In this document: positions 33,757 to 37,733 of the stretch, piece by piece
Layout of the letters: the number at the start of each line of letters is the position of its first letter
How positions within the stretch are numbered: the stretch's first letter is position 1
From: an uncultured Cytophagaceae bacterium
GTDB taxonomy: Bacteria > Bacteroidota > Bacteroidia > Cytophagales > Spirosomataceae
NCBI GenBank assembly: GCA_903933935.1
Contig: CAIZMB010000096.1
Location: 1-37,733 of the forward strand
Direction: 5' to 3'
DNA length: 37,733 bases
Made by a program: the position numbers and the translations under genes
Notes under the pieces: model-generated
What the model saw: only the letters and a program-made list of their open reading frames with translations
Told to the model about the DNA's origin: nothing
Database searches by the model: none

Positions 33757-34479
33757 ATGGTTATTTTAACGACCACGTATAATTGTGAATTTTTCATTGA
33801 AAAGTGCATTCAATCTATATTGGATCAGTCTTTCAAAAATTTTGTCTGTTACATAACGGATGATTTGTCTACCGATAGGACCGTGGAAAAGGCTCGATTG
33901 ATTATTAACCATGATCCACGATTTATCATCATTGAGAATAAGGCTAAAATGTTTCAGCCTGGAAATTACGATCAAGTCATTCGAAATAATGACAAAATTT
34001 CAGATAACGAAGTGTGTGTAGAATTGGATGGGGATGATTGGTTTTCTGATCAGGAGGTACTTCAACGTATTGCCAATGTGTACCAGAATAATTTCATTTG
34101 GTTGGCCAATGGTAGTTTTCAGTATCAAGATGGGCGATCGGGTTTTGCTCAAAAACCCAGTATCTGGAAATCGATTCGAAAGCAGGATTTTACTTTGACA
34201 CATATAAGAACATGGCGTGCTTTTTTATGGCGCAGGATATTGTTGGATGACCTGAAAGATGCCAATGGTCAATATTATGATGTTGCTGGTGATTTGGCTT
34301 TTATGTTTCCTATGTATGAAATGGCTGGTTTATTGCATTATCGTTTTTTGAAGGAAATAAACTATGTTTATAATGAGTCGAATCCATTAAATGATCATAA
34401 AGTGCACATGGAAAAAGTGAACCGATTGGTTAAAGAAATTCGATCAAAAAAACCGTATAAATTGCTTTGGTTACGCTAA
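33757..34479 (+). CDS. Glycosyltransferase family 2 protein
   Basis: This 240-residue GT-A fold protein opens with VILTTTYNCEFFIEKCIQSI, then ITDDLSTDRT at 33-42, and has the metal-binding region VELDGDDWF at 88-96. It probably adds a sugar to a cell-surface or secreted glycan. No transmembrane segment is visible. It shares one base with a second glycosyltransferase gene (TAATG), so the two are co-translated. Donor and acceptor cannot be told from the sequence. Confidence 0.88.
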   Translation: MVILTTTYNCEFFIEKCIQSILDQSFKNFVCYITDDLSTDRTVEKARLIINHDPRFIIIENKAKMFQPGNYDQVIRNNDKISDNEVCVELDGDDWFSDQEVLQRIANVYQNNFIWLANGSFQYQDGRSGFAQKPSIWKSIRKQDFTLTHIRTWRAFLWRRILLDDLKDANGQYYDVAGDLAFMFPMYEMAGLLHYRFLKEINYVYNESNPLNDHKVHMEKVNRLVKEIRSKKPYKLLWLR

Positions 34480-35294
34480 TGGATATCAAGACTCCATTTT
34501 TCAGTATTTGTATTCCGACTTATGAGATGAAAGGCTTAGGTGCGTCTTATTTAAAAAGTACATTTGAAAATTTGGCCACTCAGTCATTCAGTAATTTTGA
34601 AGTAGTTATTTCAGATCATTCGATTGATGATGCTGTAAAGGATGTGTGCATAGCATTCGAAAAATCATTTAGCATACATTATATTAAAAATACCTCAAAT
34701 AGGGGCAGTTCCTCTGCTAACATCAATAATGCCATTAAATCTGCCCGTGGTTTTTGGATTAAAGTATTATTTCAAGATGATTATTTGTTGGGTTCAAATG
34801 CGTTAGAAATCATTCATGATAAAATAAGTAATGGTGATGGGGGCTGGCTTGCCAGTGCTTGCCAGCATATTAATGATGGGGAGCTTTTGTTCGATTCGCA
34901 TTTTCCAAGCTACCATGCAGATATTCATTTAGGTACAAATACGATTGGGGCCCCATCGAATATTGCTTTTAAAAATAAAGGATCTATTTTTTTCGATCGA
35001 AATTTAATTTGGCTCATGGATTGCGAGTTCTATAAGCGACTTGAATTAACGTTTGGGCCTCCTTTGATTCTAGATGAGCTTTGTATTGTTAACCGAGTGG
35101 GCGCTCATCAAGTAACGAATACGTTGATTCATGATGATTTAGTACGAAATGAGCTGAGATATGTTAAAAATAAATACAAAATTTTCGATTTTTTAAGTTC
35201 AATCCATTTGAGAGATCTGTTTTTAATTAGCTATATGGACGTAATTACTCGATATTTAATGTCTACAAAAGATCGATTTAGAAATATATTTTAA
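34479..35294 (+). CDS. Glycosyltransferase family 2 protein
   Basis: This 271-residue glycosyltransferase starts at the ATG at 34479, overlapping the previous stop; a TTG four codons upstream is less likely. It shows FFSICIPTYEMKG at the N terminus, VVISDHSIDD at 42-51, and VLFQDDYLLG at 96-105, with QDD in place of the usual DxD metal motif. The C-terminal region is hydrophilic and poorly conserved. With its neighbour it forms a two-gene unit, possibly for decoration of an extracellular glycan or of T9SS cargo such as the next gene product, which is speculation. Confidence 0.85.
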   Translation: MDIKTPFFSICIPTYEMKGLGASYLKSTFENLATQSFSNFEVVISDHSIDDAVKDVCIAFEKSFSIHYIKNTSNRGSSSANINNAIKSARGFWIKVLFQDDYLLGSNALEIIHDKISNGDGGWLASACQHINDGELLFDSHFPSYHADIHLGTNTIGAPSNIAFKNKGSIFFDRNLIWLMDCEFYKRLELTFGPPLILDELCIVNRVGAHQVTNTLIHDDLVRNELRYVKNKYKIFDFLSSIHLRDLFLISYMDVITRYLMSTKDRFRNIF

Positions 35295-35349
35295 CGGTCT
35301 TGTTTATCGTGTACAATTTTACCCAACTTAGTTCTAAATATCCTTGACC

Positions 35350-35871
35350 ATGAAATACTTACCGAGAATTTGTTTAGTCGGATTGTTTTTTTGCACGAGT
35401 GAGGTGATGTCGCAAACTGTGGAATCGTCCACATTCGCTTCTGGGGGTTCAACCACCGTGATTAATGGCAAATATTATTCGCATGTAATAGGACAGTCAA
35501 GTATTGTTGCAGGTACGGCTACAAAATCAGGAGTTACGATGCGTCAGGGCTTCAAGCAGCCCAATTTGGTAGCTAGAACGATTCAGCTTTCAGGTTTGAA
35601 AATTCAAATCGCGGAGGAAAATCCAATAAGCTATACCGTCTTCCCTAATCCCTTTTCGGATAAAATTAAAATTCAGTTTTCGGAAATCAGTAAATCACCC
35701 ACTTTTATTGCCATCTATAATATTTCTGGCCAATCAATTTGGGAAAAAATGTATCCTGAAAAAATGGATGAAGTTAATTTGACTGATTTTGAAAATGTAC
35801 GTATTGGGAAATACGTTTTACATATTGTTTACAAAGGAAAGCCTTTTGTAGCGAGCATTGTAAAAGAATAA
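35350..35871 (+). CDS. Small secreted protein with T9SS C-terminal sorting domain
   Basis: This 173-residue protein has a signal peptide (MKYLPRICLVGLFFCTSEVMSQ). A short segment with HVIGQSSIVAG and MRQGFKQP (residues 45-71) follows, then a type A T9SS sorting domain from about 95 to the end, with YTVFPNPFSDKIKIQF as signature. The sorting domain directs export through the type IX system and attachment to the cell surface. Little protein remains outside the sorting domain (about 70 residues), so it is an unusually small cargo of unknown function. I start at the ATG at 35350. It ends one base before the convergent ABC gene. Confidence 0.88.
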   Translation: MKYLPRICLVGLFFCTSEVMSQTVESSTFASGGSTTVINGKYYSHVIGQSSIVAGTATKSGVTMRQGFKQPNLVARTIQLSGLKIQIAEENPISYTVFPNPFSDKIKIQFSEISKSPTFIAIYNISGQSIWEKMYPEKMDEVNLTDFENVRIGKYVLHIVYKGKPFVASIVKE

Positions 35872-35872
35872 A

Positions 35873-36565
35873 TTACATTCGTATGATTTGGCCATCCTCC
35901 ATTTCGATGATTCGAGTGGTTCTAGCCGCAAATTCGTTATCGTGAGTTACGATTAAGAGCGTTTGTTTAAATTCTTGCGCTAGTTCTTGGAAAATATCAA
36001 AGACTATTTCAGAGTTTTTCTTATCCAAATTTCCAGTTGGTTCGTCACCCATAATTAACAAAGGATCATTGATTAATGCCCTTGCAATCGCAACGCGTTG
36101 TTTTTGACCTCCTGATAATTGGTTAGGCATTTTTAATGATTCATTTTCGATCCCTAATATTTTCAATTTCTCATAGGCCCTATGTTCGATTTCCTTTTCC
36201 GAATATAAACCAAGTTTTAAACCTGGTAACATCACATTTTTCAATACTGAAAACTCATTTAAGAGGTAATGAAATTGAAAGACAAAACCGATTTTTTCGT
36301 TTCGTACTTGGGCTAAAATTTTTTCTGATTTTCCTTTCATTGAGACGCCGTCAATGACAATATCGCCTTCATAATCTGTGTCCATCGTGGATAGGATATA
36401 GAGTAGCGTTGACTTTCCACATCCAGATTTACCAATGATGGAAACAAACTCACTTTCATAGAGTGAGAAGTTTATGTCATTTAGGATTTTCATCGTCACA
36501 GGATCATGAAAATACTTCGTAACATTCAATGACTCCAATACCTTTTTTTGATTTTTATTTTCCAC
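35873..36565 (-). CDS. ABC transporter ATP-binding protein (LolD/MacB type), GTG start
   Basis: This 230-residue ATPase has Walker A GKSGCGKS at 45-52, signature LSGGQKQR at 150-157, Walker B LLIMGDEPTGNLD at 169-181, and the switch His in IVTHDNEFA. Small size and the MGDEPTGNLD motif place it in the LolD/FtsE/MacB group, which work with FtsX-type permeases and act on the periplasmic side. The start is GTG at 36565, overlapping the last 11 bases of the permease gene; no ATG is available before residue 25. Lipoprotein release (Lol) is possible but peptide or drug export cannot be excluded. Confidence 0.92.
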   Translation of the reverse strand: MENKNQKKVLESLNVTKYFHDPVTMKILNDINFSLYESEFVSIIGKSGCGKSTLLYILSTMDTDYEGDIVIDGVSMKGKSEKILAQVRNEKIGFVFQFHYLLNEFSVLKNVMLPGLKLGLYSEKEIEHRAYEKLKILGIENESLKMPNQLSGGQKQRVAIARALINDPLLIMGDEPTGNLDKKNSEIVFDIFQELAQEFKQTLLIVTHDNEFAARTTRIIEMEDGQIIRM

Positions 36566-37733
36566 GAATAATGATGACTGGGTCTATGCTGCTAGCTTTT
36601 CTGGCTGGAAAATACCCTGCAAAATAGGTAGTGATGATTGAAAATATCCCCCCAATGATGTAAAAATTGGGATTGTAATTAATTGGGTAAGTCTTGACTG
36701 TTGGCAAAGAATCCGTATTAAATGGAATTTGGTCTATTAAGCTAGAAAGACCTAAACCACCCAGTAATCCCATAGCTCCACCAAATAAACCAATACTTAA
36801 AGCGATGGAAATAAATATTTTATTGACATCTCCTCCGGAAAACCCCACTGCTTTTAAAATCGCAATCGAATCCATTTTCTCATAAATCATCATGTTGAGG
36901 ATATTGTAGATGCCAAAACCTGCCACAATTAATAAAGTAATTCCAACCGCATATGAGATTAAGCTCCGAACAGAACTACCTGTTTCAAATTGAGAATTAG
37001 CTGTCTGAATATCAATCGCATCTACTTCGTAAAATGACTCAAATTCTTTTGCCGCGGCAGGGGCGCCCAAAATATCTTTTAATTTGATTTGAATATCTGT
37101 GATGTAATTTGCTGGAGCGCCCAATAATTTCTGAGTTGTTTTTATAGACGCATAACTTTGAACTTTGTCGATATCCTGAAGGCCCGATTGAAAGAACCCA
37201 ACTACCTTTAAACTTAATCGTTCTCCTTTACTTGTCGTTACTTGGACCACATCGCCAATAGTCACCATCATTTTTTCGGCCAAACCTTTTCCCAAAATAA
37301 CGCTATTAGGGATATTTTTTAGATCTAAAAAATTACCGGCTGTCACATAGTCATTAAACTTAAATAACCGATTTTCCTCTAGTGGTTCAATTCCATTAAT
37401 TACCCCGGTTAAATCAATGGATCCAACATTGTAAAAAACTTGTGCAGTTATTTTAGGTGCAACGCCTAAAACACGAGCATCTTTTTGTAGCGTGGAGATG
37501 ATGGCCCCACTATTGGAAATGTCTAAGCGCTCATTTTTAGGCTTTACGGACCGGATGAAATTATGCCCTTTCGTATTTTTATAGTAGACGTCCGCCGGTT
37601 GGTTTTTTGAAATACTTAATTCCTTAAATAAGCGAACATGAGCAGTCCTATTTAAAATTAGACCATCTAAAAGGTCATTTAAGCCGGTCATAAAACTCAA
37701 CAAGGTAACAAACATGGTAATGCTAAAAGTAAC
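36555..37733 (-). CDS. FtsX/LolE-type ABC permease, N terminus beyond window
   Basis: The frame stays open from 36555 to the last base, giving at least 392 residues; the true start is outside the window. A first membrane segment near the window edge is followed by a large periplasmic MacB-type domain (VLGVAPKITAQVFYN, GVINGIEPLEENR, VILGKGLAEKM). Three C-terminal membrane helices follow (YAVGITLLIVAGFGIYNILN, the SIALSIGLFGGAMGLLGGLG region, and YIIGGIFSIITTYFAGYFPA). The end IDPVIIIRGK is typical. EKMDSIAILKAVGFSGGDV is the conserved coupling helix. It forms a transporter with the overlapping ATPase gene. Confidence 0.9.
   Translation of the reverse strand, partial: VTFSITMFVTLLSFMTGLNDLLDGLILNRTAHVRLFKELSISKNQPADVYYKNTKGHNFIRSVKPKNERLDISNSGAIISTLQKDARVLGVAPKITAQVFYNVGSIDLTGVINGIEPLEENRLFKFNDYVTAGNFLDLKNIPNSVILGKGLAEKMMVTIGDVVQVTTSKGERLSLKVVGFFQSGLQDIDKVQSYASIKTTQKLLGAPANYITDIQIKLKDILGAPAAAKEFESFYEVDAIDIQTANSQFETGSSVRSLISYAVGITLLIVAGFGIYNILNMMIYEKMDSIAILKAVGFSGGDVNKIFISIALSIGLFGGAMGLLGGLGLSSLIDQIPFNTDSLPTVKTYPINYNPNFYIIGGIFSIITTYFAGYFPARKASSIDPVIIIRGK

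Noticed and set aside
1-37733. CRISPR arrays, tRNA or rRNA genes, insertion sequences, phage genes
   Set aside because: No regular short repeats with spacers, no cloverleaf or rRNA-like sequence, and no transposase, integrase or phage protein was seen on either strand.

Overview
The window looks like a chromosome segment from a member of the Bacteroidota, most likely a Cytophagales-type environmental bacterium. The evidence is AT-rich intergenic DNA, several exact matches to the Bacteroidota -7 promoter element TAnnTTTG, few Shine-Dalgarno sequences, and a small secreted protein with a type IX secretion (T9SS) C-terminal sorting domain. Many enzymes are Tat- or Sec-exported and belong to families common in this phylum (DUF1080, Gfo/Idh/MocA, NIPSNAP, GH127-like). 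I see no rRNA, tRNA, CRISPR array, transposase or phage gene. No gap between genes exceeds about 240 bases.

Layout. (1) 1-2689: 5' fragment of a predicted glycosidase-like gene, a secreted NIPSNAP protein, an unknown acidic protein, and lgt. (2) 2828-7909, minus strand: five-gene operon for a secreted DUF1080 hydrolase, a Tat-exported Gfo/Idh oxidoreductase, a secreted TIM-barrel isomerase-like protein, an MFS sugar-acid-type transporter and a PhyH dioxygenase. (3) 8035-12463, minus strand: moeA, a dipeptide epimerase, a PLP enzyme and a secreted class-A beta-lactamase-fold hydrolase, tightly packed with small overlaps. (4) 12550-14918: moaC and a thiamine pyrophosphokinase gene, converging on rarA with overlapping 3' ends. 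(5) 14993-17400: Tat-exported TIM-barrel isomerase and an M20 amidohydrolase. (6) 17505-24872: an L-rhamnose operon (fused aldolase/dehydrogenase, isomerase, kinase) continuing into lutABC for lactate oxidation. (7) 24992-31561: Tat-exported Gfo/Idh, a 903-residue protein with two DUF1080 domains, and the two subunits of a Tat-exported molybdenum hydroxylase, ended by a strong hairpin. (8) 31622-33616, minus strand: GH127-like glycosidase. (9) 33757-35871: two family 2 glycosyltransferases and a T9SS cargo protein. (10) 35873-37733, minus strand: ABC ATPase and a partial FtsX-type permease.

How it may work together. Region 6 encodes a complete route from L-rhamnose to DHAP and lactate, and on to pyruvate. 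Region 7 follows on the same strand and resembles a periplasmic sugar oxidation/cleavage system: DUF1080 is the Pfam 3-keto-disaccharide hydrolase family, and Gfo/Idh enzymes can oxidise or reduce sugars. It is combined here with an aldehyde-oxidase-type molybdoenzyme, and molybdenum-cofactor genes (moeA, moaC) lie in the same window. Region 2 is a second exported DUF1080/GfoIdh/TIM-barrel set with its own transporter. I infer that regions 2, 5, 6, 7 and 8 serve processing of plant or algal glycosides, but no substrate is proven by sequence. The combination in region 7 is the best candidate for an undescribed pathway.
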